From Cloeon dipterum (Eukaryota; Arthropoda; Insecta; Ephemeroptera; Baetidae), in NCBI RefSeq assembly GCF_949628265.1, contig NC_088788.1, positions 10,602,001 to 10,666,000 of the forward strand: a stretch of 64,000 bases of DNA. The letters run 5' to 3'. The position numbers and the translations under genes were made by a program. Positions 37,925 through 56,500 of this stretch are shown here, one piece after another (the first letter of the stretch is position 1; each line of letters opens with the position of its first letter). The notes below the pieces were generated by a model. The model saw only the letters and a list, made by a program, of their open reading frames with translations. It ran no database searches and had not been told where the DNA came from.

Positions 37925-38390
37925 TGTGGTGCATTCTTGGAATACAAAATTTTGCGCGATGTGCTGAAACCCAAAATTGGTTCAGCCAATAACGTTAGAA
38001 ACCTAAAAGGAAATTTTTTAGATGAAGAAAAACTTTGCTGCGTTATTTCCACCACGATTGGCTGAACTGATTCTGGTTTCCAGAACATCAAATGACATTT
38101 TTTGTGCCAATAATGCACAGCATGAATCGTGGAAGTTCCCAGAAAACTTCTCTCAAGACCTGTTACCACCTTTTGGAACAAACTTGCAAATTTAAGAATT
38201 GTGAACGGTTCTTAAAAAATGTTTGAACAAATTTCTCACCCACGTTTAGTAGTTTGCTTTGCATGATTTATATGAATATGGCAATTTATGCGGCAGAGTT
38301 TAATTAAAAATTACCATATACTGCAATGGATAAATTTGAAAGTTCTAAATTAACGGTGGTGCTATCTATTGGCAGTCTTGAACACTGTAA
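37925..38390. repeat. Fold-back repeat family, copy 1
   Basis: An internal inverted repeat is visible: AATTGGTTCAGCCAATAACG at about 37976 pairs imperfectly with the region around 38040-38085. The right end, read in reverse, is CAGTGTTCAAGACTGCCAAT followed by AGATAGCACC, matching the starts of the elements at 39609, 49708 and 51907. The left boundary is uncertain. No coding capacity. Confidence 0.5.
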
Positions 38391-39608
38391 GTACATTTTC
38401 TATTATCAAATTGAAATATTTTGATATGCTTGTAAATCTTGTAAGGTTGGTAGCACAGCATTTTGTTATAAATCAGTTCTCTAGTTCTCTCTTTTATATA
38501 CCTTCATGGAAAGCGTACTTGTGCAACACTCCAGAGAATAAGTTCGCGTACAATGGTACAAGTCAAGGACCAATTAAGGGAATTTTATCATTGGTGTTTT
38601 TATTCAAAAACTTTAAATCTTTTCCTCGTAGTGAATTTGGAGCTATCTTGCCTGTTAGTCAGTTGAGAAATTATAGAGCTTAGTTATTAATTTAAGTAAT
38701 GAGCTATACCATATTATTCTGGAAGTGAAATCAGATGGATTTTCCGGGAAGTCAAATAACACATCAATCTTGATAAGTGCTTTCAAATTAAATTCAGCAT
38801 TATAGAAACAAAATTGGTTCTAAAGGGCGAATATAAAATATCGAAGCTCATTTAGAGCTCCTTCCCTGCTTCTCTTCTTCAATATTTTCAAAAAAGGCGA
38901 ATGCAAACTTTTCAAGATTCTACTTTTGTTGACGACCAGGTTTTGCACAACCCTCTGTTGCAAGCCGGTGAAAGCTGCCCCGCAAATGATTTCACCTGAG
39001 GAGACGGCACTTGCATTTTGCACACACCGAACGCCTGCAGTGAGCTGTTGGCAAATAGATGAAATTGCACGGCAGAGTCCTCCGGCATCGGCATTTCAAA
39101 GTGCGCAACCCGTCTGTCATATGAATGCACTCGAGAGCCGTTCAACGTCGGTGCAGTGCGATGAAAAAAGCCAGCGTCGGGTTGATCGGTTCGGAAAAAG
39201 GTCGTTTCCATCCATAATGCAGCAGCTCGCGTCCCACATTTTAATTTCTAAATAAATAATCAGCTCGGCCGGCCGCCAGTACTCTGGCAAATTAGGCCCG
39301 CTCACCGAGTTTCGAGCCTAGTGCCCTTTGCACCAACTTGTGGCAATGTGCGGAGGGTGGATTTTAGCAACAATTCCTTTTAGGGATCACTTCATCTCAT
39401 TGAGCAAACATATCAGTATCGCATTTAAAATCAAATATTTAAATTCAAAGTCTACTACTATGTTATTTTAAATGTTTGCTTATTTTAAATAGTCTGCGTA
39501 AAAATTTGCAGTTTTTTATGTTTTGGGAGACCAAAATTAGAGACAGGTTAAGAAAAATGTCTATCTTTTCTGCTTCCAGTTAGTCAATCTATCATTTACT
39601 TTAACCCG
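38391..39608. other. Non-coding spacer with GC-rich block
   Basis: GC-richer stretch at about 38860-39360. No coding exon recognised. Confidence 0.4.
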
Positions 39609-39880
39609 TTAGTGTTCAAAGCTGCCAAATAAAAGATGGCGCTACCGGTAACTTACGATTTCAAGGAACCTTCCACTCAATCCTACCACTGTGCATTCTA
39701 AGCGATTAAAATCACTACTTTTGATGTGCAGAAAACAAAAAATCAGTATAGCCAATCATCGCAGGAACCTAAAACACATTTTTTAAATGTAATTTATATA
39801 TTTGCAAGGATTTCTACGGAGATTAGCTGAATCGATTTTTTGTTTCTACGAAAATCTGTAAATTTGGTTGGTTTTGGTTA
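39609..39880. repeat. Fold-back repeat family, copy 2
   Basis: Starts TTAGTGTTCAAAGCTGCCAA, then an AGATGGCGC block, as in the other copies. It contains the family core TTTTGATGTGCAGAAAAC and CAGTATAGCCAATCATCGCA, with an inverted counterpart near 39825-39855 (TTAGCTGAATCGATTTTTTG). The right end is diverged. Confidence 0.5.
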
Positions 39881-42800
39881 AGAAGCTGGATTATAAACTG
39901 TATATTTTGAATCATAATTTGTAAGTATATAATATTTTTTTGTTATTTTTCTGAAATATATCAGTTTTGGAAAAAAAATTCCAAAATAAAAATCACAAAA
40001 TTGAATTTGGCCTGTTATACAAAATGTATATTTTGGTCATTGCTTTTTATTAATAATTACTTAAAAGTTGCATTTATTTTTAGGTAGCATTGTAAGCGCG
40101 CTGAAGCGTGATGCATCGTTTCCACATTGGCAAATATTTGAAAACCAGAAATTACACATCCACCAAACAAACAGCAATATGAAAAGTAAAGGTACTGTTT
40201 TGTATAATAGCTAAACACACATTTCATAAATTGTATGTATCAATCAAAAATCATTTTAATTAAACCATCTCATTTTAATTAATTTTAATTAACCCAAAAC
40301 CATTATGCGCATCTTTTCACTTTCATTTGGATGCGAGTGCCGTTTAAATAATTCTTGATAAGTAAACACCAATTCAAATCAATTCTAAACTACCAGAAAA
40401 TTTTATTTTAAATTTCAGGGGAAGTATTTACAAGATTGGAAAATCTGCTTTATAGGAAACACTCCAAAACAAAAAGTGCTGAAAATTTTCCCCTAATCTG
40501 GATACTGTTCGATAAAATTTAACTCGTTCGATTCTACAAATGCAAAAGCCGCATTCAGAGCGTCACGCTTACAGCTTGATGAAATAGATAAGCCTAGAAT
40601 CCACCGTCCTAGGAGGAATGATAGGCCCTTTGGCGTGGAGCGGAGAGAGCGGGCAGGCGCGATGTAGCAAGAGAAAAATTCCAGGTCATTTTTTGCCTGC
40701 CACGTTTCAGCGTTTACGCGTGATCTCGATATCGAGAGAATATATATTGGTACGGCCTTTTCCCCTTTTTAACTTTTTATACATGCCGCTCAAAGGACTC
40801 CAGGGAAGCACTTTTTGTTGCATTTCGAAAATGTAGCGAGCTGGAGAGCGAGCGAACTATTCCTCCTGGTAGGGCCGTTACGGCTGCTCACTGGCAACGC
40901 GCGTGCCGCCACCGCGCGCGACTCGTAGCAAATGTAAATATTTAGTGGAGACTGCACAGCTAATGCAAATAAAATAATGCCTTTGATCTGCCATTAATTT
41001 GGCACTGTTTGCCTTTGACGGGCAAAAATCAATGGATGTGGACGCGTTTCCTGCCGTATCCACGCATAAACCAGTTCTAATTTGTTTGCTTTCGGCCTCG
41101 CCTATTTGAGTGATATTAATAAAGCAAATACTGAGCCAACAAGCGTTGCCAAACATGTGTGTAGCTTGTTTCATACGTAAATGAATAAACAAAAATCCTA
41201 AATTGCGGATAGTGTTTGTGCGTTTAGCTCAATGATGTTCACAAGGAAAGTTGTTTCATTGTTTTACAACCCAAAAATCACTTGCATTTATGATTTTCTA
41301 TATACTGCTTCTTAAAATACTAATCCGCAATAAAATCACTTTGAATCTAAATGGCTATTTAGGGCGATGCTAATTGATTTAATCATAGTGCGAATATTAC
41401 TTTGGCCTAAAAATTCCAAGATGTGAAAATAGGACACTCTTAAATCAATTATAATTAAAAATGACAGTTATATAATAAGGGTCCTTCCCCGAATAAACGG
41501 TCATACTTTTTCTAGAAATTTCCCAATCGTGATGGGCTCACTTCGGCTATGTCCTCCTGGACAAAGTCTTAGAAACTTGTTTTCCAGAAGTGTCGCCCTT
41601 TCTCACATGCTTTTCTTCCTATTTGTAAACTGACCTGTTATAACATGAATGTACTTTGACAAATTGTGAGAATAAACAGCTAAACAATCGTGATATTTAG
41701 ATGTTAGGGCATATGTATGAGATTCCGCTGCTCAAATTTTCGTTCTTTCTGGGAAACAGAAATGTTGAAAAAACGTTGAACTATAATTCCTCTGCTTCTA
41801 GTGAAAATTAAATAAAATTTCTAAAGATCTAACTTTTTATGCCCAACCAATTTGCTGTTGATATGAAATTCCCGACTTTGAAACTTGAAAAACACGATAT
41901 TTTTCCACCTCAAGAAACCTCTCTCTCACTCGATATTTAATTTTCTAGGCTTCAACTTGTCACAAATCAAAAACAACACTTCCAGTTTACATTTCAATTG
42001 ATCATACATTCTTCTCAGATTCGTTTATTTCGCATCAGTTTGAACGTCTAGATTGGCATGGAAAGAAAAATGTAATCGTGTTAAACGCAACGTAAAGAAT
42101 TTTTTTTTAATCAGATCAATTGAAAACACCCACAATCACAATGAAGGTTTGATTTTAATCCTTAATATCTTCTCTTCTTTCCGTTCACTGGGTTTCAAAG
42201 GACTCGAGATCTTAATAAGCAAAATAAAATTGAAGCCAGCGCAGACATCGCAGTCAGATTCATTGTGCGTTGTGACAAACTTTAATTTCACGCATTCCGC
42301 AAACGCGCTTTCTCCATTTGGCATAAGGGAAAGGAAACGAAGAGCAGCAGGTCCCATCCATTTAAAATTCCATTTCACATCCGATCCTGTCAGCGCGTGT
42401 TTCTCATTTCGAGCGTTAAGATAAATCTCTTGCGAGCGTCTGTCTCTTTTCGGCGACGAGTGGCATTGCGTGGCAGCAGCACTCCTTGACGCGCAACGCG
42501 ACGGTATTTTAATACACCCACGGCTGTTTTATACGTGCGTATATGCAGCAGGTGGTGTTTAGCGGCCGCCGAGGCGCGATATATAAAACTGCCGGAGATA
42601 ATTATTTGCCAACTCAATCTAGCTAATGCACGCGTGTGTGTGAGTGTGTTTAAATTTGATGGCTGCGCTCGCGCCGGTGGACCGAGCTTTCAATGCATAT
42701 TCGATTGTGAATATATATGCCGGTGTTGATTAATAAAAAGGAGTTATTGATGGAGAAATGACTGCTGGCGCCGCCGGCGATAAAAGGAGCGCGAGACGTG

Positions 42801-43520
42801 TGTGTGTGTGTATGGAAAATACATATTCCTCCCGGCGGGGTGCGTTTGGCAGCCAACCTGATTTAGCCAAACTCGCAAAATGAAAGATGAATGGTTTTGT
42901 TCGCTGGAAAAAAACACACACAACTTTCAATAAAATTGAGAATCGGCAGCCGGGAAAATGAAATGAAACGCACGCAGTGTGCGCGTTCTCGCCGCACAAA
43001 AGAGCGCATTTTTATTAGAGCAGGCAACATCCGCGCCTGCATGCGAGGGGCTGCCTGCTGCTTTTTTAATATATCTCCTGGCACCGCCGTGCTCTCAATA
43101 ATCAGCCGGGTTTTAGTGCTTTTTGAAAATGAAAAAATGATGGTATAGATGGATTTATTTTATGACTGGTAAATGAAAAATGAAATAAATTTCGAGTCGC
43201 ATCAATTTGCATGGAAAATCATTGCAATATTAAGCTGTTGATAGCAGGAACCACACCCAGTAATATATTCCTATTTAAATATGATAGTAAAATTGTAAAA
43301 TTAAAAAATACGATTTACAAAATAAAAGCAGAAGACTTTCTAATGATTGGCGAGTTCCCAGATGAATCGAGACTTTAATGTGTGGCGTTAAAATTTTTGA
43401 TTGACACTTACTTGAAGTACTTGCTTAGAGGTGGGGAAATTCCAAGTTTGTGGCCCTGAAAAGAAAGCTTTCCCCGTTTTTTCTAACACCACACTTGATG
43501 ATTTAGGAAATTTTTCGTGT
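39881..43520. other. Non-coding region, 39.9-43.5 kb
   Basis: AT-rich with GC-richer blocks at about 40560-40930 and 42050-43100. Octamer ATGCAAAT at 40963-40970 and ATTTGCAT at 43205-43212. No recognisable coding exon. Confidence 0.4.
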
Positions 43521-43522
43521 TT

Positions 43523-43556
43523 TGATCCTCAGGATCATATCAGGGTTGAACCCTGA
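43523..43556. repeat. Two adjacent short perfect inverted repeats
   Basis: TGATCCT-C-AGGATCA (43523-43537) is followed after two bases by TCAGGGTT-G-AACCCTGA (43540-43556). Both have a single central base. They lie in an otherwise unremarkable AT-rich stretch. Confidence 0.7.
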
Positions 43557-49707
<6,151 letters not shown>

Positions 49708-49926
49708 TCTAGTGTTCAAAGCCATCAAAAGACAGTGAAATTACAAATTTATGGCACTCTTGATTCTGAAAATATTTCCCATGATGTGCTGAAAATTAAT
49801 ATTGGTTCGGCCAGTTACGGTTTTGATCAGGAAAATTTATGATTGAATTTGATATATGAATTCTTATTCGTATAAATTTCAAACTGTCGCCTTCTGCTGG
49901 GGATTTCTAAGACTTTTAGTATTGAT
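49708..49926. repeat. Fold-back repeat family, copy 3
   Basis: Begins TCTAGTGTTCAAAGC and contains the family core GATGTGCTGAAAATTAATAT and TGGTTCGGCCAGTTACGG, matching copy 1 (GATGTGCTGAAACCCAAAAT and TGGTTCAGCCAATAACG). The right end GTCGCCTTCTGCTGG ... TTTTAGTATTGATA resembles an inverted terminus. About 220 bp. Confidence 0.5.
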
Positions 49927-50542
49927 AAACGCTGACCTGTTTACATTATTTTTTCCCAAATAATATGTAAGATTAGGAAAAAGGTGAAATAATTGTGGTC
50001 CTATTATACTCAAATTAAAACAATACTACTTCTTTCCAGCCAGGGAGATTTAATAAGAGAAATAAATTAACTTAGATAAACTTTTGAAGGTTAGTCTTTC
50101 AAACCTACCTTTTCCGAAAAAAATGCAACGGTTGAAGGCTCAAAAATACAATAATTTTATAACAGAATTCTCAACAGGACAATATTTATTTCCAAAAAGG
50201 GAAAAGAAAGCAACTCACATGGGCGTATTTCTGTAATGAGATCTATGTATTTTTCCAAGTACTCCAGTAAACAACTCAGATATTCACAAGGAACAGGAAC
50301 AGTGCGCAATCCTAAAAAACGATTTCGAGTCCATTGATATATTTAAGTAAATAGGTGCCTGATGGAACACTTTTGTTGTTGATGATGCGTTAAGTAGTAC
50401 ATACATACGTCTCTTCTAAAGTCACTTGCTTGCTTTCTTTGCTTCTCGTGCCAACAGCGTTCGATCACTTATAACAAAATATCACCAAGAATGATTTGTC
50501 CCAGGGCGATCGCGCGGCCCCGACCGACCGACTTGGGCCCTT
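49927..50542. other. 3' flank of the Beat gene
   Basis: Downstream of the Beat tail-exon stop codon on the minus strand. A TTTATT at 50185-50190 (AATAAA on the minus strand), about 350 nt past the stop, is a candidate polyadenylation signal. Confidence 0.45.
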
Positions 50543-53500
50543 TTAATGCACTCTCCGGCTGCACAGCAGGTGCAACAGCAGCAACAGCGACGCGCTCACC
50601 AGTGCCGGACAGGCCGACACGCCTGACGCTCCGCCGAGGACTGCAACACAGACACACACAAAGGCGAAATGAAGTGGGCGAGCAAGAGGCAGCGGAGTGA
50701 GTGATTGCCACATTTCATTTGGCAAAAATGCCGTGCACGAGCGCAGGCGAAACATCACTTTGCACTTATTGCTTCGACAGCAATAAGCAGTGATGACAGC
50801 ACACACACGGCCTCGATTTCCAGGTAAATTGAAAGGCTCACGTGATTGATTGAAAATAATTGCTCTCGTTCAAATTTACTGATTACTGTCTCTAAATATG
50901 TGATTGCGAAATAAAGTTACTGCATTGCAGTCGAGGAAATTTCCGCGCGATGCTTTGGTATCTTGGTATTCAACAAGTTATATAATAATTTGCCCTTTTT
51001 GACCAGGAGGCTTTCCAAAAGTTTTCATGATGCGGAAAAGTACATTTATACCATTCTAATTTTATTAGAACCATCCGCCTCGCCAAATGCGAGAGAGTGT
51101 CTCGAATGAAGACTGCCGGAATAATGGCTTTGCAGGAAAGGTGCGCTATGGCATTTTCTTTGATGTCAAAGGCACCGGGAATGCAGCCTACGCGCTTGTA
51201 TATTTTTCATCTCAGCTTGCCCCGTGTTTCGAAATACTAAAGAAGAGAAACATTACTGAGAAACGCAGCGGAAAAGGCTGGAAATGTGACACGGAAAATT
51301 TAAAAGAGCCTTCGTGTCATGGACTGCAAGCTTTAAATAATTTATTGGAATTTCCTAAGCTGGTTTTGAATATGAAAATGGGAAAGCAAAATGAAACACT
51401 ATACTGCTGGAGATTATGATTATGTTTTAAGGACACATTTATTTTGGCATGTAGACTAATAATTTTTATAAATTAATTGACAGCAGAGGTTAACCATCTT
51501 GCTATTTGAATTTAAGAACTTGGTTAACGGCTAACATTTAATTATACTTCCAGGGAACATGTTAAGACTTTTTTTAGAAAAAGGAAATTGGATTCGTGCT
51601 GCAGGTATACGAAAATTACCGGCATGAATTTTTCAATAAATTCGTTTCGTGAGATAAAGCTGCGGGAAGGAAAAATCATTCTGTTGGATATATAGCACAA
51701 TGAGTTGATTTACATTAAATTTGAAGCCAGTTTCCACTGAGCATGATGATTTCGTATACGCATTTTTTGCTTAACGATTAAATTTCATAGGAAAAGTTAG
51801 AGCTCAAACTTTTTTTGTGAAAAACAACCCATGGACCGTTTTGTTTCAACAAAAAACTATTAATATCTATAAATTTTCTCATAAATTCAACAGTTGCAAA
51901 AGTTGATTAGTGTTCGTAGCTGCTAATAGATGGCGCCAGCGGTTACTTTAATTTTTATAATGCACTTCCGCTGTAATCAAATACTCAATCCTGCTGCTGT
52001 GCTTTCTTTCTACCCTTAAAATGATTTCTTTTGATGCTTAAAACCAAAAGAGAGGGCTGCGAATGCACAGTAACAGGATTGATTCTTAGATCAACTTAAA
52101 ATCGTAAATATATGGTGGTGCCATCTGGTGGATACTAATTGTAAGAGCTTTCGCCAAAAGTGAATCAAACATTTTTTTTAAATTTAAAGCTCCTATAATA
52201 AAGTTTAATAAAATATATGACATTCCACACGAATCCAACGAAATTACTTCCAGTCAAAATGTCGAACCCTTACATGTTCCTTGTTAGTTAGGTTGCAAAC
52301 TGCTAAACAAGCTAAATAAGTTTGAAATTTTAATACACAAACTTGAGAGCATGTTATTTTATCTTTTATCAAAAGCAATCCGCAATCGAAAAAAATCACA
52401 CATATGGAGCTAAAGCAATTTATTAGGTATGCTAGACGCATAGCGCATGAATGACGATTTTATTTATTTTTGATGCAACTCACAGTCCATGACGACCCAC
52501 TTGCTGTCCAGCGAGGGCACGTTCTGCTGGAAGGGGTTGTCCGGCTTTCGCAGGCTGACGTTGGACGTGCACTTGACGGTCATGCGTCCGTTGACGAAGT
52601 GGTGCTCCATCGCCTCGAAGCGGAGGCCCGACCTGGTGGTGACGAGGCCGTGCTTGTGCACCACCGGCTCGTACTGGATGACGTTGTCGCCCGAGACCTG
52701 CGACATATTGCTTAATAATTGAGGCGCCGTTTGCCGCTTGGAGACGAACGTGCGACAAATAAAAAGCAGCAACGGCGGCGGTGGAGGTGTCGGGGCAGGC
52801 GCCCGCTTGTTTATTCAATTTATAAGAGATCGGTCGGACTGAAAGGGTCAAATATCTCCGGCGCGAGCGGTCAAACTTGGCGCAAACTTTGCGGAAGGCA
52901 AGCAGCTTGGGTGCATATCAATTGAGGCCAGCCCGCTTGATCAAGTATTAATGCCAACCGGCCGGCCCGGCTTTTGACTCTGTGAGGTAGTTGCCACCCT
53001 CAAAGCGAGCCAGCCACCCGCCTGACTAGGTTTTTGAGGTCGCTCCCGCCACCTTTTCCCTTCTTTGACCACCATTTTTTGCGGCAAAAAAGCGGCACGA
53101 GCTGCAGCATTCATTAACGGCACGACGTCTGAGATAATATCTGCTAGTCGTCGTGTTCCACCGCTTCTCATTTCTTATGTATTATTAAATGAGTTTGTGA
53201 GATGATAGTTAGCTCGCTGAATAGGCCAGCTAGAAAATGGGCCTTTGTGCGCGCGAGGATTAAAGCGACTTTGCCTAAAAAGGACGAGCTGTTATTTGAA
53301 TTTAATGTAAGAAACTAGACACCACTCATAACGAGTATTTTTTTAGGGTTATTTAAACTCTAACCTACATAGCTTCAAGAAAGGATGAAATTTTCGTTGC
53401 AGGGAAACCGAGTGTTGGAGATTCATAGAATTTCATCACTCAGGAGATGCTGCGGTTTAGCTCTTTAGTGAATTTATTGAATTTTGGGCACAATTATTTA

Positions 53501-56500
53501 ATGTTAGAAAGATCACCAGGGTAAGGAAAATCTTAATTTTGACGGAGTTAACACGTTAAAATGCTCCAATACAATAAACCCCTTCGAGCATAACTTACAA
53601 TATGCTTTAAAATCAATTATTTTCAGAGAAAAATCCATCAATGAGTCGATTTTGAATATTTTTTAGTTCGTATTTTGGAATTGGCAAAAATATTTGCTTC
53701 TGAATAGTGTAGATTTATTAAAATTAATTTATTAAACTAACGGTGTACAACTAATTAGCCAGAAACCACTTTTTAACAGGTAAAAATGCTTCTGATGAAG
53801 CTTAAGGAGCTGAAACAGCCGGCTGAATAGTACACGATCATGAAAAATTATTTTTCTTTTCAAAATGTTTACTTCTAGCGGCCCACTTGTTTTTAATTCC
53901 GCGCAGAGCTTATTTTTTTTAAACTGCTTGCTCTGACGGTCTGAAACGACTTTATTTAGATCCTCCGGCTTTATTTGTTTTATTCGCAAACCATTTGATG
54001 GGAAATTTGCAAAAAAAATATATTAAATAATAACAGCTTTGAAGGGAATTTTGCGGAAAGAAAACACGGTTAGATTCAAGCGATCAATGTTGCTATAAAG
54101 ACTGCGGCATTCATAATTTCGAAGCCACAAAACGATGCTAACTCAATTTTTTCCCTCTCGCAAAGCAGCACGGCCAGTCAGAATGTTTCGTAATAAATTT
54201 CAAGGTATTTAGCGAGAGGCTTTAAGCAAGGTTCGAGATGCTCGTTCTCTTGGAAAAAGTGGCTGCCGAGAAAGGGAGAGAGGGCGAAGCAAGGGCCATT
54301 CAAAGGCGCGCGGGCGTAATTTATAAAAGTGTCCAAATTGCGACGGTGCAATTTATCCGAGGCTGGCCGAGGCAGGTGTGTATCGATTTGGCATTAACCG
54401 TGTAAAAGCTTGATGAGCCGCTATTAGTTATTACCGAGGCGCACCTTATCAATCTAGGTGAAAAATCACACGACGCGAGAGAGGCTTTTCCATCAGCTTT
54501 GGCCCCTTCATTTCGCAGCCGCGTGTGCTGTGTGAGTTGCGCGCCCAGCCCTACATATTTGATGAGCCCTCGAGATTCAATCAGCCGCTCAATCACGAGC
54601 CCAATTAAATATTCACCAGAGGCCCAAATTAGAGAGACAATTCTAAATTCCAAAGCCGGCAGCTTTTTATCCATCAAACGCACAATTGGACTGTGCGTCC
54701 CCTGCCTCCGCTGATTGGACCAAAGCGAGACAATTGCGCGTTGCGTGTCTATGATGTTTATACCAGTCGATAAAATCCCCGGACGTATTCTAGCCACTCT
54801 TTTGAGCAGTAAATTTTACATCAAACTAATATTTTATTTTACTAGGAACGGCAATCGTTTGACTTGTGTTACCTGGGAAATAGTAACAATTTTAAACTTG
54901 TGAGACCTGATGACAAAAATAGTGAAATATTAAGAAGGATGTGATTTGTGTCCAAAAAGTAGTTAAATATTTTTGACAGTTTTTGTCACAAGTTCGATTA
55001 CTTTAGATGGTCTCTAAGCCAATTTAGATTTGGTTTTTTGGAGACACAATTTTAGAAAAAAATTTACTGAAATTCCTACGTTTTTAATTGTAAAAATTGC
55101 AATAAAAATGTAATTTTCATGGAGAGTAAAACACCAAATGAACGAAACAACTGTTTAAAAAATTGTCCTGGCGCGACATTTAATTATACTCATTCCTTTA
55201 GATCTTTTGACCCTTTTAGATGTTTTTAAACTGTTTTTAGACGTTTTAAATTGCACGATTTATGCCCATTTAAGATCCCATGACAATTTGGTGCTCAGAA
55301 AAAATGTCAACCGTAAAAAATTCCCGACCCTAGAATATATACTATTATTTGTTTTACAATCATGAGAAATGATTCCAACTCTGTCTGTTCGTTTTTAATG
55401 GACGAGCCGTCATGGGAGCATTAAGCCCTAAAAACATTGCCTTCCTTTGGAAAAAGAGAGGCAACACAAAAAAATAACCAAAAATGATGAGCACAAATAT
55501 CAAGCATAGGGATGGGATTTTTTCGATTGAGTGAAAAGTGTTGAGCAGAGGATTTAAAAAAAGATGAGAGATTATTCTACGTGATTTTGGGCTCCTTTAA
55601 GACGCTTTTACGTGGTTCTGGAGCCTTTTTAAATGGTTACAAGCTGTTTTTACTCATTCCTTTTATGAAATATTCCTGCCAAATATTCCACATTTTTTGG
55701 GAATTTCATTATTTTACAATTATGTTTTTAGCTTCTTATTTTAGAGCTAAAAAATGTCAAATTCAGATGTTTTCACCGCAAATTTCAATCATTTTTATTT
55801 GTTCGGGAGTTTTGACCACGCTCTACATAAGTCAGCAACTAATTTCATAGTTCACACGAGATAAAAAAATGTTTAGAAAACAGTAGTTTACCTTGATGTC
55901 ACCTTGAAAACACAAAATTTGTTGGTAATGATCAACTTAACCATTTGTTTCCGCAAAAAGTAACAAATTAGACAAAAATAAAGCCTGCAAATAATGTGAT
56001 TCGTGCTCAAAATGAAACAAAATGCACGGAAAAGGTCCGATCGATCCAAAAACATACTTTGTTTTTCTACAGTCACTTTTTTAAATTTTGTTAAACAGCT
56101 ATGATTTGAAGTGAAGTTTTTATAATCAATTATTGCAATTTCAATTTTTTTCCGCTCGCACGAAAGGGCACGAAACATCTCAAATTGAAAAGAACAGCCC
56201 CTGGTAAAAAGGTCATTCGTAGAAAATGAAATCGGCCAGAGGGAAAGCAATTCAAGCGGAAAAACATCACATTTCAGATATATATACGTTTAGTTGGCGA
56301 TACGAAACACGAGCACGCGCCGCCCGACCAAATTCATTTTGCACGTCAGTCAAAACGTAAAAGCGGCTTTAGTTTCACTTTCCAGATGAATTTTCGTGGA
56401 ATAACGAATCGAAGAGCGTTCCCGAACGGCGAAATCTCGCCTCCCAGAGTGGTCTTGTTTTCCATAATCGGAAAACTTTTTAAGTAATTAGCTGCGACGG

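Larger units (their letters stand above)
50641..52483 (-). other. Beat intron between exon D and tail exon E (1.84 kb)
   Basis: Bounded by donor GTGAGTTG at 52483 and acceptor TGTGTTGCAG at 50641. Reading through the donor adds CELHQK and a stop at 52464-52466, overlapped by an AATAAATAAAA. It contains fold-back copy 4 (51907-52138) and no further recognisable exon. Confidence 0.65.

Noticed and set aside
54321..54797. 158-codon minus-strand open frame inside a Beat intron
   Set aside because: No recognisable domain, no clear splice partners, and it lies in a GC-richer block where stops are rare by composition.
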